From positions 4,836,001 through 4,900,000 of the forward strand of contig NC_007777.1 of NCBI RefSeq assembly GCF_000013345.1: DNA of 64,000 nt, given 5' to 3'. The translations under genes and the position numbers were made by a program. Below are positions 49,701-59,929 of the stretch, piece after piece. The number at the start of each line of letters is the position of its first letter. Position 1 is the stretch's first letter. The stretch comes from Frankia casuarinae (lineage in GTDB: Bacteria > Actinomycetota > Actinomycetes > Frankiales > Frankiaceae). The notes under the pieces were generated by a model that was not told where the DNA came from, did not search any database, and worked only from the letters and a program-made list of their open reading frames with translations.

Positions 49701-50214
49701 GGTTGGCCCTTCGCTATTTTGGACAACCTATCTCGCGGACAAGCAACGTCAATCACTCTTTGGTGGGGCTCTTTGGTGGAGCTCGTCGTCCGATAATTCT
49801 GGAGACGATTCACGGGAGACGGCACTTTACGGCGTTCCCGCACGCCTGGCCTCGTGCTCGACCGTACCGCCACGAACTGCCCGACAACCGCTGTGACAAA
49901 ATTTGTTCACCGATTCCGGCACCACATTTTTCGGTGGCAAGAATGTGGACGGCGGTATCGGTGCCGCTCGGGGTACCCCGATGGCGGCGCTGACCGGGTC
50001 GACTGGGTCGACCGGGCCGAGCTGGAGCTCCTCGCCCGCTTCACGATCGAGGAGCGGGTGCCGACACGTCGACCGGTTGTAGGTGCTCGCCGGGTTCGCG
50101 CCGGGCAACCGGCGGGGCACGCCACGGGTACCCTTTTGATCTTGCCGGGCCGGCGGCGAACCGGCCGGTGGCCTCAGCGTCTCAGTGCGGCGGTCGGGTA
50201 TCGTGAGATCGCCC
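49701..50214. other. Intergenic region upstream of MMPL paralogue and tRNA
   Basis: About 510 bp with no supported gene. The MMPL promoter should lie in the AT-richer 49700-49800 part. Short GGGTCGAC(T/C) repeats occur near 50000. Confidence 0.4.
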
Positions 50215-50290
50215 GCCGGCGTGGCGCAATTGGTAGCGCACTCGACTTGTAATCGAGCGGTTAGGGGTTCGAGTCCCCTCGCCGGCTCCA
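50215..50290 (+). tRNA. tRNA-Thr (anticodon TGT), CCA encoded
   Basis: The acceptor stem GCCGGCG pairs with CGCCGGC; a D-loop, the anticodon stem CTCGA/TCGAG around loop CTTGTAA and the T-arm AGGGGTTCGAGTCCCCT are all present. Encoded CCA ends at 50290. Confidence 0.96.
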
Positions 50291-50964
50291 GACAGATGGT
50301 CTCTGACCTGCGGTTTTGCGAAATCGAAGATCATCTATTCAAGATCGAAATGGGTTTGTGTGCGCATTGTGTGCGCATTCGGCAATTGTGTGCAGGGAAC
50401 GATCATGAACGGGGTGTCCTCTCCGGGCGCCTGGGCCGGGACCTGCGGTCGCGACACCGCCCCGACGACGGTTACGTTCCGTTATCGCCTGCCGTTCTGA
50501 GGGCGGGTGGGATCGGCGAGAACGATGCGTGGCGGCTGACGGTAGCCGGTCCGCCATCCCACCCCACGCCACCGCGGCACGGGGATCGGACGTTCACGGC
50601 GCCGCCAGGGTCGATGGCGGCGCCGTGGACGTGAACATGGCGACGGAGCAAGCAACCCGGTGTTAGCACCGGGGATCGCCGCAGCGTGGAACGGGATCCG
50701 CCGTGCCCCCACGGGTCCGCCCCGGTCAGGTCACCCCCGACCCGCACCGGCGACATCGACGCCATGGCCGACGCTATGGGCCTCGACGCGGGTCGCGGCC
50801 AGGTACGCCAGATCCGGATAGTCGAGATTCTTCGCGGTGAACGCCGCCGCGACGCATGCTTCGACGAGCGTGTCCAACGCCAGCCGGTGGGCCTGCTCGT
50901 CGGCCGCCAGACGGGGCCAGGCGGCGCAGGTGGTGAGCTGAGCTGACCGAGATCCAGCAGGCGG
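50291..50964. other. Region after tRNA with coding debris
   Basis: No intact gene. A leftward open frame ending TGA at 50731 reads LAADEQAHRLALDTLVEACV and FTAKNLDYPDLAYLAATR, which looks protein-like. It has no start codon and directly follows the stop of the next upstream leftward gene. It may be a gene remnant. Confidence 0.4.
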
Positions 50965-51372
50965 CTACCTCGGCTTACGGCGGCGCCGGTCAAGGGCCGC
51001 TATGCCGACCGCGGCCACGGCGACGACGAGCAGGCTGCCACCAAGCTGGACCTCCTGCCAGAGGCGGTCATGCAGCGATGCGCTGGCGCTCACCTTCCGC
51101 AGCTCTCTGACCAAGATCAGTGCGATGACGGCGAAAAGACCCGCCTGCTGGGCCAGCATGGACAGCGGCGGACGCACGAGCCGGCGCAACTCCTGGTTTG
51201 TTGCTTCCTGGGCGTCCCACCGTTTCTGCTCCGCGGCGGCTCGCTCCGCTTCCCCGATACCGTCGATGATCAGGTTTCGTTCCCGTAGATACTGGTCCTG
51301 CAACAGGCCGTGGCTGCCACGGCTGCCGGTCGCGGGCAGGAGCCGCAGCGCGTTGTCGAGGCGCTGTTGCAT
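50965..51372 (-). pseudogene. Membrane protein truncated by IS6-like insertion
   Basis: The 135-codon frame has a coiled region (EAERAAAEQKRWDAQEATNQ) and two helices (QQAGLFAVIALILV; GGSLLVVAVAAVGIAAL) with a basic C-terminus. Its ATG lies inside the end of the adjacent IS element, so the original N-terminus is missing. No family recognised. Confidence 0.65.
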
Positions 51373-52183
51373 TGGGCAGAGGCGGGGCGTGGTGGAGCCG
51401 TCTCGGGCGGGCGGTCAGATGGCCAGGGTAAGCTCGGTGAAGGCAGCCGTCAGCCGGTTCCGGGGTCGGCATCGACGCCCAGTTCGTAGTGGCCGCGGCG
51501 GATGTTCTGCACGAACGCGTGCCCGGAGCCGATGATCTGTACGTAGCGGAGGCGTTTCAGGCCGCGCATCGGCCGTAGTCGTGCCGTGAACCGGCCGTGG
51601 TCGGCCTCGAGCGGATTGTTCGCGTACTGGTCGTCGACGTGATGAGCGGCGGGGAGCTGTTCGTCGAGGACTCGTGGGTAGAAGGCTGCCCGGTCGGTGG
51701 TCACCTCGACGGGCCGCCGGCCGTGGGACAGGGCGCGGGTGAAGAACCGGCGGGCTGCGGCGAGGTCCCGCTTCTCGGAGGCCAGCACGTCGATGACCTG
51801 GCCGGACTGGTCGACGGCCCGGTACAGATAGGTCCATCGTCCAGCGACCTTCACATACGTTTCGTCAACGAACCAACGATCACCCGGTGTGTGCCGGTAT
51901 GGCCGGGCCGCGTCGACCAGCAAGGGCGTGAAGCGCCGCACCCACCGGTAGACCGTGACGTGGTCGACCTCAAGGCCGCGGTCGGCGAGCGGCTCCTCGA
52001 CGTCCCGGTACGACAGGGCGTACCGCAGGTACCAGCGGACAGCGAGGACGATCACCTCGGGTGGGAACCGGAACCCCGCGAACTCCGATGTCGGGACCGG
52101 TGGACAGGCACGACGTCGACGCATCACACGATCATGACCGGTCGGGAACTGCGAGACAACGGGCTCTGCCGATGCAACAGACC
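51360..52183 (-). mobile_element. IS6-like element, copy 1
   Basis: About 824 bp bounded by imperfect inverted ends sharing CTGTTGCAT. It is nearly identical to the copy at 56.1 kb. No flanking 8-bp duplication is found, as expected after cointegration or rearrangement. Confidence 0.85.
51450..52124 (-). CDS. IS6-family transposase, copy 1 (C-terminus frameshifted)
   Basis: A 224-residue transposase. DDE residues lie in FVDETYVKVAGRW, VTTDRAAFYPRV and NNPLEADHGRFTARL. Compared with copy 2, one A is missing near 51460, so the end reads DADPGTG instead of DADLRNRLTAAF. The catalytic core is intact, so activity may be retained or weakened. Confidence 0.88.
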   Translation of the reverse strand: MRRRRACPPVPTSEFAGFRFPPEVIVLAVRWYLRYALSYRDVEEPLADRGLEVDHVTVYRWVRRFTPLLVDAARPYRHTPGDRWFVDETYVKVAGRWTYLYRAVDQSGQVIDVLASEKRDLAAARRFFTRALSHGRRPVEVTTDRAAFYPRVLDEQLPAAHHVDDQYANNPLEADHGRFTARLRPMRGLKRLRYVQIIGSGHAFVQNIRRGHYELGVDADPGTG

Positions 52184-52402
52184 CGGCGCGCTCGCGCGGC
52201 ACGTGGCTGACCACGACGCAGGGCGCGCCTCATCGCGTCGCTGCGTTCTCGGGTATGTCGACGGGTCCACCATTGATCTCAACGAATTGTCTTTGGAGGA
52301 TCAACGCGCTTAGGGGCTGTTGTGTCGCGTGCCTCTCCGGTGGCTCTGGGTGGCGGGGTTAGACTCCGACCGGCGGGCCGTTGTGGGCGAGAGGGGACTG
52401 GG
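52184..52402. other. dnaE1 upstream region with gene scrap
   Basis: A rightward frame ending at 52313 reads [19 protein letters not shown] and stops. It may be the 3' end of a gene severed by the IS6-like insertion. The dnaE1 promoter must lie within or beyond this 220 bp. Confidence 0.4.
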
Positions 52403-55400
52403 ATGCCGACGGATTCTTTTGTTCACCTCCATGTGCACACTGAGTATTCGATGCTGGACGGTGCGGCGAAAACGGGCCTGCTTTTCAAGGAAGCGGCGAA
52501 GTTGGGGATGCCGGCTGTCGGGATGACCGACCACGGTAACATGTTCGGTGCCTACGAATTTTATCAGGGTGCGAAGTCCGCGGGTGTCAAGCCGATCATC
52601 GGGATCGAGGCGTACCTGGCGCCCGAGTCGCGCCACCACAAGCGGCCTGTCCTGTGGGGGGAACGCTCGCAGCGCGACGTCGACCCTGCGGGTGAGGGCG
52701 GTGACGTGTCCGGTGGCGGCGCCTACACCCACATGACGATGCTCGCAGCCAACGCCGCCGGGCTGCGCAACCTGTTCCGGCTGTCGTCGATCGCGTCGAT
52801 CGAGGGCTACTACCGCAAGCCGCGGATGGACCACGAGCTGGTCTCCCAGTACTCCGAAGGGATCATCGCGACCACGGGCTGTCCGTCAGGTGAGGTGCAG
52901 ACCCGGCTTCGTCTGGGCCAGTTCGACAAGGCGCTCGCGGCAGCGGCCACCTACCAGGAGGTCTTCGGCGCGGACAACTTCTTCCTGGAGTTGATGGATC
53001 ACGGTTTGCCGATCGAGCGCAGCGTCCGCCAGGGGCTGCTCGACATCGGCGACAAGCTGGGGCTTCGCCCGCTGGCCACGAACGATTCGCACTATGTGAC
53101 CCAGGATCAGGCGGGAAGCCACGAGGTGCTGCTGTGCGTCGGCACCGGTAAAAAACTCGACGATCCGACCCGTTTCAAATTCGACGGATCGGGATATTAT
53201 CTCAAGTCTTCGGAGGAAATGCGCAACTTGTGGGACAGTGAGGTCCCCGGGGCCTGCGACAGCTCTCTGCTTATCGCCGAGCGCGTCGAGTCCTACGACG
53301 ATGTTTTCAAGTTTGTGGACCGGATGCCGCGGTACCCTGTCCCCGCGGGTGAGACGCAGCTGTCCTGGCTGCGCAAGGAAATCGACCGCGGACTGACGTG
53401 GCGCTTCCCTGCGGGCGTGCCCGCCGATGTGGTCGAGCGCGTCGACTACGAGGTCGGCGTGATCGACAAGATGGGTTTCCCGGCTTACTTCCTGGTCGTC
53501 GCCGACATCTGCAAGTTCGCGAGAGATCGGGGCATCGGGCTGGGTCCGGGGCGTGGATCGGCGACCGGGTCGATGATCGCCTACATCCTGGGTATAACCG
53601 AGCTGAACCCGATCGAGCACGCGCTGATCTTCGAGCGGTTCCTCAACCCGGAGCGGATCAGCCCGCCGGATATCGACCTGGACTTCGACGAACGTCGACG
53701 CGGTGAGGTGATCCGCTACATCACCGAGCAGTACGGCGAGGACCGCGTCGCGCAGATCAACACCTTCGGCACGATCAAGGCCAAGGCCGCGATCAAGGAC
53801 TCGTGCCGGGTGCTGGGTTACGACTACGCCCTCGGCGACAAGATCTCGAAGGCGATGCCGCCGGATGTGATGGGCCAGGGCATCCCGCTGGCCGGGATCT
53901 TCGACCCGAACCATGAGCGGTACGGTGAGGCCGCCGAGGTCCGGGCCCAGTACGAGACCGACACCAAGGTTCGGAAGGTCATCGACACCGCGCGGGGGCT
54001 GGAGGGGCTCACCCGCGGCACTGGTGTCCACGCCGCCGGGGTCATCCTGTGCTCGGAGCCGCTGCTGGATGTCCTGCCGATCCATCGCCGCGACAATGAC
54101 GGCGCGATCATCACCGGGTTCCCGTTTCCTCAGTGCGAGGAGATGGGCCTGCTCAAGATGGACTGCCTCGGGCTGCGGAACCTCACCGTCATCGGTGACG
54201 CGATCGAGGCCGTCAAGCGTAACCGCAACGTCGACATCGACCTGTCCACCCTCCCCTTGGAGGACGCCAAGGCCTTCGAGTTGCTCGCCCGCGGCGACAC
54301 GCTCGGGGTGTTCCAGCTCGACGGCGGACCGATGCGTAACCTGCTGCGCCTGATGGCACCGACGAAGTTCGGCGACATCGCCGCCGTGCTCGCGCTCTAC
54401 CGGCCCGGCCCGATGGCGGCCAACAGCCACATCGAGTACGCAGACCGCAAGAACGGCCGCAAGGAGATCCTCCCGATCCATCCCGAGCTCGCCGAGGCGC
54501 TGGAGCCCATCCTCGGCGAGACCTACCACCTGGTGGTCTACCAGGAGCAGGTCATGGCCATCGCCCGGGAGCTGGCCGGCTACAGCCTCGGCGGCGCCGA
54601 CCTGCTGCGCCGCGCGATGGGTAAGAAGAAGAAGGAGATCCTGGACAAGGAGTTCGCTCGGTTCTCCGCCGGGATGAAGGAGAGGGGCTACACCGACGCG
54701 GCGGTCCAGGCGCTGTGGGACGTGCTTGTCCCGTTCTCCGGCTACGGGTTCAACAAGTCCCACACCGCTGGGTACGGTGTCGTGTCGTTCTGGACGGCCT
54801 ACCTCAAGGCCAACTACCCGGCCGAGTTCATGGCGGCGCTGCTGACGTCCGTCGGTGACGACAAGGACAAGATGGCGGTGTACCTGGCGGAGACCCGCCG
54901 GATGGGTATCCAGGTCCTGCCCCCCGACGTCAACGAGTCGGACCTGCGGTTCGGTGCGGTCGGGGACTCGATCCGCTTCGGCCTGGGGGCCGTCCGTAAT
55001 GTGGGGGAGAACGTCGTCGCCTCGATAGCCGCCGCCCGGCGGAGGAAGGGCGCGTATGAGTCGTTCGCCGACTTCCTGCAGAAGGTCGACATCGGGGTGT
55101 GCAACAAGCGCACCATCGACTCGCTGATCAAGGCCGGGGCGTTCGACTCGCTGGGCCATCACCGCCGGGTGCTGGTCAACGTACACGAGAACGCGATCGA
55201 CGCGGTGATCATCACGAAGCGGGCCGAGGCCATCGGCCAGTTCGACCTGTTCGGCGACGGGGGCGCCGGCGAGGAGGAGGAGAGCCCGGGGCTAGGACTC
55301 GACCTGGACCTGTCCGGCCCCGAATGGCCGAAGAAGGAGCTGCTGGCTCAGGAACGCGACATGCTCGGCCTGTACGTGTCCTCGCATCCGCTCGAAGGCG

Positions 55401-55954
55401 CCGAGCGGGCGCTGGATCGCCACCGCGACACCCGGATCGTCGACCTCGCCGAGGCCAACGACGGGACGACCGTACAGATCGCCGGTATCATCAGCAAGAT
55501 CGACCGGCGGATCAACAAGAACACCGCCAAGGCGTGGGCGATCGTGACCGTCGAGGATCTCGATGCCTCCGTCGAGGTGCTGTTCTTCCCCCAGTCCTAC
55601 GAGGTCCATTCGTACGCGCTCGCGACCGACGCGGTCATCTCGGTGCGGGGCAGGATCAACGAGCGGGAGGGGTCGGTCTCGCTGTTCGCCCAGGACCTGA
55701 CGGTGGTCGATGTCGCGACGCACGTGAACGGGCCGCCGGTCGTCATCACTCTGCCGTCACACAAGATCACACCACCGCTGGTCGATGACCTCAAACTCGT
55801 CCTGACGACCCATCCCGGGACAACTCCGGTGCACCTGCGTCTCGAAGGCCCGCAGAACACGCATCTGCTCCTGCTCGAACTCCAGGTGCAGGCGAGTAGT
55901 TCGCTGCTCGGGGACCTCAAGGCCCTGCTGGGTGCCCGAGCGGTCACCGTATGA
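52403..55954 (+). CDS. dnaE1: DNA polymerase III alpha subunit
   Basis: A 1183-residue replicative polymerase. It has an N-terminal PHP domain ([25 protein letters not shown]). The palm has [15 protein letters not shown] and the catalytic [12 protein letters not shown] (about residues 423-434). [13 protein letters not shown] and [14 protein letters not shown] follow, then an OB-fold ([14 protein letters not shown]). Length and order fit actinobacterial DnaE1 rather than the shorter DnaE2. ATG 52403 has GAGGGG 8 nt upstream. It elongates DNA with the sliding clamp. Confidence 0.97.
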   Translation: MPTDSFVHLHVHTEYSMLDGAAKTGLLFKEAAKLGMPAVGMTDHGNMFGAYEFYQGAKSAGVKPIIGIEAYLAPESRHHKRPVLWGERSQRDVDPAGEGGDVSGGGAYTHMTMLAANAAGLRNLFRLSSIASIEGYYRKPRMDHELVSQYSEGIIATTGCPSGEVQTRLRLGQFDKALAAAATYQEVFGADNFFLELMDHGLPIERSVRQGLLDIGDKLGLRPLATNDSHYVTQDQAGSHEVLLCVGTGKKLDDPTRFKFDGSGYYLKSSEEMRNLWDSEVPGACDSSLLIAERVESYDDVFKFVDRMPRYPVPAGETQLSWLRKEIDRGLTWRFPAGVPADVVERVDYEVGVIDKMGFPAYFLVVADICKFARDRGIGLGPGRGSATGSMIAYILGITELNPIEHALIFERFLNPERISPPDIDLDFDERRRGEVIRYITEQYGEDRVAQINTFGTIKAKAAIKDSCRVLGYDYALGDKISKAMPPDVMGQGIPLAGIFDPNHERYGEAAEVRAQYETDTKVRKVIDTARGLEGLTRGTGVHAAGVILCSEPLLDVLPIHRRDNDGAIITGFPFPQCEEMGLLKMDCLGLRNLTVIGDAIEAVKRNRNVDIDLSTLPLEDAKAFELLARGDTLGVFQLDGGPMRNLLRLMAPTKFGDIAAVLALYRPGPMAANSHIEYADRKNGRKEILPIHPELAEALEPILGETYHLVVYQEQVMAIARELAGYSLGGADLLRRAMGKKKKEILDKEFARFSAGMKERGYTDAAVQALWDVLVPFSGYGFNKSHTAGYGVVSFWTAYLKANYPAEFMAALLTSVGDDKDKMAVYLAETRRMGIQVLPPDVNESDLRFGAVGDSIRFGLGAVRNVGENVVASIAAARRRKGAYESFADFLQKVDIGVCNKRTIDSLIKAGAFDSLGHHRRVLVNVHENAIDAVIITKRAEAIGQFDLFGDGGAGEEEESPGLGLDLDLSGPEWPKKELLAQERDMLGLYVSSHPLEGAERALDRHRDTRIVDLAEANDGTTVQIAGIISKIDRRINKNTAKAWAIVTVEDLDASVEVLFFPQSYEVHSYALATDAVISVRGRINEREGSVSLFAQDLTVVDVATHVNGPPVVITLPSHKITPPLVDDLKLVLTTHPGTTPVHLRLEGPQNTHLLLLELQVQASSSLLGDLKALLGARAVTV

Positions 55955-56094
55955 GCGACCCGTCGCCGGAGGCGGGACAGCCTGCCGAGGTTGTGGGGTG
56001 CCAGAAGTCGGCTTGGGCCCGTGAGCTGGGCTGACGCGCTGACGCGCTGACGCGGTGGAGCGGGCTGCCGGCATGATGGTCAGCTGTGTCCATC
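55955..56094. other. Short spacer with CTGACGCG repeats
   Basis: Three tandem CTGACGCG-like units around 56030-56055 lie between dnaE1 and IS copy 2. No terminator hairpin is obvious. Confidence 0.4.
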
Positions 56095-56920
56095 GGCGCT
56101 GTTGCATTGGGCGGAGGCGGGGCGTGGTGGAGCCGTCTCGGGTGGGCGGTCAGATGGCCAGGGTGAGTTCGGTGAAGGCAGCCGTCAGCCGGTTCCGGAG
56201 GTCGGCATCGACGCCCAGTTCGTAGTGGCCGCGGCGGATGTTCTGCACGAACGTGTGCCCGGAGCCGATGGTCTGTGCGGAGCGGAGGCGTTTCAGGCCG
56301 CGCATCGGCCGTAGTCGTGCCGTGAACCGGCCGTGGTCGGCTTCGATCGGATTGTTCGCGTACTGGTCGTCGACGTGATGAGCGGCGGGGAGCTGTTCGT
56401 CGAGGACTCGTGGGTAGAAGGCTGCCCGGTCGGTGGTCACCTCGACGGGCCGCCGGCCGTGGGACAGGGCGCGGGTGAAGAACCGGCGGGCCGCGGCGAG
56501 GTCCCGCTTCTCGGAGGCCAGCACGTCGATGACCTGGCCGGACTGGTCGACGGCCCGGTACAGATAGGTCCATCGTCCAGCGACCTTCACATACGTTTCG
56601 TCGACGAACCAACGATCACCCGGTGTGTGCCGGCATGGCCGGGCCGCGTCGATAAGCAGCGGGGTGAACCGGCGCACCCACCGGTAGACCGTGACGTGGT
56701 CAACGTCGATGCCGCGTTCGGCGAGGAGTTCCTCGACGTCACGGTACGACAAGGCGTACCGCAGGTACCAGCGGACTGCCAGGATGATCACCTCGGGTGG
56801 GAACCGGAACCCGGCGAACTCCGATGTCGGGACCGGTGGACAGGCACGACGTCGACGCATCACTCGATCATGACCGGTCGGGAGCTGCGGGACAACGGAC
56901 TCTGCTGATGCGACAGAGCC
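56095..56920 (-). mobile_element. IS6-like element, copy 2
   Basis: 826 bp with inverted ends GGCGCTGTTGCAT and GGCTCTGTCGCAT (two mismatches). It has the same orientation as copy 1. No target duplication is evident. Confidence 0.87.
56150..56860 (-). CDS. IS6-family transposase, copy 2 (intact)
   Basis: A 236-residue transposase with FVDETYVKVAGRW, VTTDRAAFYPRV and NNPIEADHGRFTARL as DDE motifs, and a CxxC-free N-terminus starting MRRRRACPPVP. GTG 56863 immediately precedes ATG 56860. The open frame further upstream is not part of the element. This is the complete reference copy of the three here. Confidence 0.92.
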   Translation of the reverse strand: MRRRRACPPVPTSEFAGFRFPPEVIILAVRWYLRYALSYRDVEELLAERGIDVDHVTVYRWVRRFTPLLIDAARPCRHTPGDRWFVDETYVKVAGRWTYLYRAVDQSGQVIDVLASEKRDLAAARRFFTRALSHGRRPVEVTTDRAAFYPRVLDEQLPAAHHVDDQYANNPIEADHGRFTARLRPMRGLKRLRSAQTIGSGHTFVQNIRRGHYELGVDADLRNRLTAAFTELTLAI

Positions 56921-57130
56921 GTCCCGGCTGCGTCGGGTGCCCTGGAGTTCGGACTGCGTGAGAAGCCGGATGCGGAGAGCACTGATCGGGTATCCTGACG
57001 GCGGTTCCGGCGACTTTCCTCGGCCGATGTGTCTGGCCACATGCTGCGGGAGGCGCGGTGCCCAACCCTGGGGGAGCCTCCGCCGGACGCAACAGCGTCC
57101 CTGTTGAGGGTCCGCCGTAGACTCGTGGTT

Positions 57131-57358
57131 ATGACCACCGCCAGCCGCATCACGGCTGACCCGGCCATCATGGCGGGCGCGCCGGCGATTCGCGGTACCC
57201 GGGTTACTGTGTCCGCGGTGCTGGGCCAGCTTGCGGCTGGCTCGACGGTCGAGGAACTGCTCGCCGACTACCCGTCGCTCACCCGCGACGACGTGCTCGC
57301 AGCTCTCGCGTTCGCCGCGGAGACGATGCCGCAAGAGCGCCCGTTCATCGCCGCATGA
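57131..57358 (+). CDS. DUF433 antitoxin-like protein
   Basis: A 75-residue protein typical of DUF433: ITADPAIMAGAPAIRGTRVTVSAVL, VEELLADYPSLTRDDVLAAL. It pairs with DUF5615 toxins, binding DNA through the small HTH-like domain. ATG 57131 overlaps no gene. Its TGA overlaps the next ATG as ATGA, so the pair is translationally coupled with antitoxin first. Confidence 0.93.
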   Translation: MTTASRITADPAIMAGAPAIRGTRVTVSAVLGQLAAGSTVEELLADYPSLTRDDVLAALAFAAETMPQERPFIAA

Positions 57359-57723
57359 GGTTTCTCGTCGACGAGAACCTCTCGCCGCGGGTCGCCGAAC
57401 TGCTGTGCGACAAAGGCATCGACACGACACACGTCCTCGATCACGGGCTCGGTGGTTCCCCTGACACCGAGGTCAGCACGTTCGCCGTCACCGAGAGACG
57501 TTCGATCATCTCCGCCGACAGCGACTTCACTACTTTGCTCGCGCTCAGCCGCGGCACCGCTCCCTCGCTCGTCCTGCTCCGCTCCGGCGACCAGCTCAAG
57601 CCCGACGCGCAAGCCGCCCTGTTGCTGGCAAACCTGCCCGCGCTGGAAGACGATCTCGAACAGGGCGTGGTCGTTTCGCTCAGCACCACCCACGTGCGGG
57701 TCCGTCGACTCCCGCTCCGCTGA
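57355..57723 (+). CDS. DUF5615 PIN-like toxin
   Basis: A 122-residue PIN-like protein. MRFLVDENLSPRVAELL gives the first acidic cluster and IISADSDFTTLLAL the second. SLVLLRSGD and the C-terminal strand match the DUF5615 family. It should be an RNase-type toxin neutralised by the DUF433 protein, but target RNA is unknown. The acidic residues look intact. The pair sits between two IS6-like copies, which fits acquired DNA. Confidence 0.9.
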   Translation: MRFLVDENLSPRVAELLCDKGIDTTHVLDHGLGGSPDTEVSTFAVTERRSIISADSDFTTLLALSRGTAPSLVLLRSGDQLKPDAQAALLLANLPALEDDLEQGVVVSLSTTHVRVRRLPLR

Positions 57724-57775
57724 GCACTGCTGCGCCCGATCCGGCCCGTAGTCTGCCTGCAGATCCCGCACCAGG

Positions 57776-58021
57776 GGTCTGTTGCATCGGCGGAGTCCGC
57801 TGTCCCGCGGCCGCCGATCGGTCATGATCGAGTGATGCGTCGACGTCGTGCCTGTCCACCGGTCCCAGTGTCGGAGTTCGCCGGCTTCCGGTTCCCACCC
57901 GAGGTGATCGTCCTCGCCGTCCGCTGGTATCTGCGGTACGCGCTGTCCTACCGGGATGTCGAGGAGCTTCTGGCTGAGCGCGGCATCGACGTTGACCACG
58001 TCACGGTGTACCGGTGGGTGC
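57776..58021 (+). mobile_element. IS6-like copy 3, truncated by integrative element
   Basis: This begins with GGTCTGTTGCATCGGC and encodes the first 62 transposase residues (MRRRRACPPVPVSEF to DHVTVYRWV) from ATG 57835. Identity to the other two copies stops at 58021, after GGTGGGTGC. The rest of the IS is absent from the window. The breakpoint lies 28 bp before the integrase gene. Confidence 0.87.
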
Positions 58022-58030
58022 AACGATCGC
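58010..58030. other. Candidate attL of serine-integrase element
   Basis: IS6-like sequence switches to foreign sequence at about 58021-58022, directly upstream of the integrase. The core dinucleotide cannot be fixed without attR. Confidence 0.55.
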
Positions 58031-58048
58031 ACGAACTACACTTTTTGT

Positions 58049-59555
58049 ATGGCAAAGTTGAACGGTTTGCGACTTGGTCTGTACACCCGGTACTCGGAAC
58101 TGGTCGGTGGGGATGACGCGCTAGAACGCCAGGACGAAGACGGGTACGAGTTCGCCGAGGAGAACGGCGCGACGATCGAGAAGGTCTACCAGGAGAAGAA
58201 GTCCGCCTGGAAGAAGAAGACGATCGTGTTGGAAGACGGCACGATGATCTCTCGTGTGATCCGCCCGGACTACGCTGAATTGTTGGCCGATCTGCGGTCC
58301 GGGTTTCTGGACGGGGCGATCGTGTGGGACCTGGACCGTCTCACCCGGGACCTACGCGATCTGTGAAGACGCGATCGAAGTCGTCGAGCTGTACGGCCGC
58401 CCGATCGTCGGGCCCGGAGTCGATCTGACCACCGAGTACGGGAAGGCGAACGCCCGCGCGCAGGCGGTCGCGGCGAACAAGGCCAGCGCGGACACCTCCC
58501 GCCGGGTCCGCCGGTCCCACAAGCAGCGCGCCGAACGAGGAGTGCCGGTGGGGGGCAGCCGTCCGTTCGGCTGGAAGGACGACAAACGCACGTTGGATCT
58601 CACCGAGGCCAGGATTCTGCGGGAAGGGGCCCGCAGAATCCTGGCCGGGGTGCCGGTCATTGACCTGGTGAACGAGTGGAACGCCGCCGGTGTCCGCGGG
58701 ACCCGGGGGAAGAAGTGGACCAAGAGCAGCGTGTTGAAGGTCTACCGCAACCCCCGGATCTGCGGCCTACGCGGCCGGGGGGTCGAGGAACCCAACGTCA
58801 ACGGCCATGTTGCGAAGTACATGCAGGTCGTCACCCGCAAGGAACGCACCCCGGACGGGCGGACCATCGAAGTCCCGGTGAAGGGCCAGTGGAAAGCGAT
58901 CATCGGTGTACGCCGGTGGGAACAGGTGATCGCCAAGATCGGGGGCCGGACCTATGCCCAGCAGGGGCATAACTCCCGCCGCTACCTGCTCAGCGGCGTG
59001 GTGGCGTGCGGCCGGTGTGGCCGGTCGATGTTCGGGTCACCGCCGTACCGGGAACGCAAGCACGCGATCTACCGGTGCCCCGCGCCGACGCAGGGAGGGT
59101 GCGGGAAGGTCTCCCGCCACGGCCCCCACACCGATGATCATATTCTGGCGGCGCTGTTCAACAAGATCGAGTTGGAGACCGCGAGCGCCGTGGTGGAGGT
59201 TGCCCCGTGGGAGGGGGAAGCCGCGCTGGCCGAGGTGCAGGAGAGCATCACCGCGACCCGGGCCGCGTGGACGTCGGTGCCCCGGCGGATCTCCCCGAAG
59301 GACTACTTCCCGACCATGGAAGAGCTCAGGGAGCAGGAAGAAGCCCTTCTCAAGGGACGGAACGATCATTTGGTGGCCACGGCGAACGCGCACGCCCGCC
59401 CCGCCGATGTCCGCGCCGAGTGGGACACCTACTCGCTTGCCCGCCAACGCGCGATCATCAAAGAGCATCTGATCGCCGTGGTCGTTCACCCCGCCGGCAG
59501 GGGCCGCAGGTTCGACCCCGACCTGTTGGACCCGGTCTGGCGAGAAGAGACCTAA
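58049..59555 (+). pseudogene. Large serine integrase, single-base frameshift
   Basis: The N-terminus has YTRYSELVGGDDALERQ (catalytic Ser16) and AIVWDLDRLTRDLRDL. An extra T at 58364 makes a TGA. Removing it joins EDAIEVVELYGRPIVG and the recombinase domain (SRPFGWKDDKRTL), the zinc ribbon (VACGRCGRSM; YRCPAPTQGGCGK) and the C-terminal coiled coil, to TAA 59555. The 502-codon product fits phage/AICE serine integrases. As it reads here, the integrase is cut at 105 residues. A sequencing error is possible. Confidence 0.88.
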
Positions 59556-59929
59556 CCGCCGGGATCGTCGGCCAGGACCAGCCCGAGCAGCGCCGCGACC
59601 CGGCGCCGTTTCTCCCGCGACCACACCGGAGCCGCCAACGCCTGACGCCGCCCCCATTCCTCCGCCGCATCGGAGAACACCCGCCGAGACCGCGCCGAAC
59701 CCGGCACCGGTACCGGTCGGGTGCCGGCCCGCCCACCCACCCGCACCGTGGTCACGTTCCGCGGCGCACCCCCGGTAGCCATCGGGGCAGAAACAGTCGA
59801 GGAGCTACCGGAACCTTCGGTGCTCGCCTGCTGGCCAGCCACGGCAGAGGCCGCCTCATCGGCGCCGGTGTCGGCATCGTCGGGGGTGTCGTCGAACAGC
59901 GAGAGCTGAACAGAAGCTTCGCTGCTCAT
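59552..59929 (-). CDS. Small element protein of unknown function
   Basis: A 125-residue protein starting MSSEASVQLSLFDD. The middle is disordered (Ala/Ser/Gly-rich) and the C-terminus EKRRRVAALLGLVLA is basic then hydrophobic. Its ATG overlaps the rep stop as ATGA, and its stop overlaps the integrase stop by 4 bp. In AICEs this position often holds an excisionase, but no HTH is visible. Confidence 0.7.
   Translation of the reverse strand: MSSEASVQLSLFDDTPDDADTGADEAASAVAGQQASTEGSGSSSTVSAPMATGGAPRNVTTVRVGGRAGTRPVPVPGSARSRRVFSDAAEEWGRRQALAAPVWSREKRRRVAALLGLVLADDPGG

Noticed and set aside
51360-52183. Target-site duplication around IS6-like copy 1
   Set aside because: The 8-bp flanks differ on the two sides. 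The same is true for copy 2.
52886-55186. Leftward open frame of 766 codons
   Set aside because: It is a shadow of dnaE1, lacks any domain and has a skewed composition.
56860-57430. Extended transposase N-terminus in copy 2
   Set aside because: The extension crosses the IS end and overlaps the toxin-antitoxin genes. The ATG at 56860 matches the other copies.
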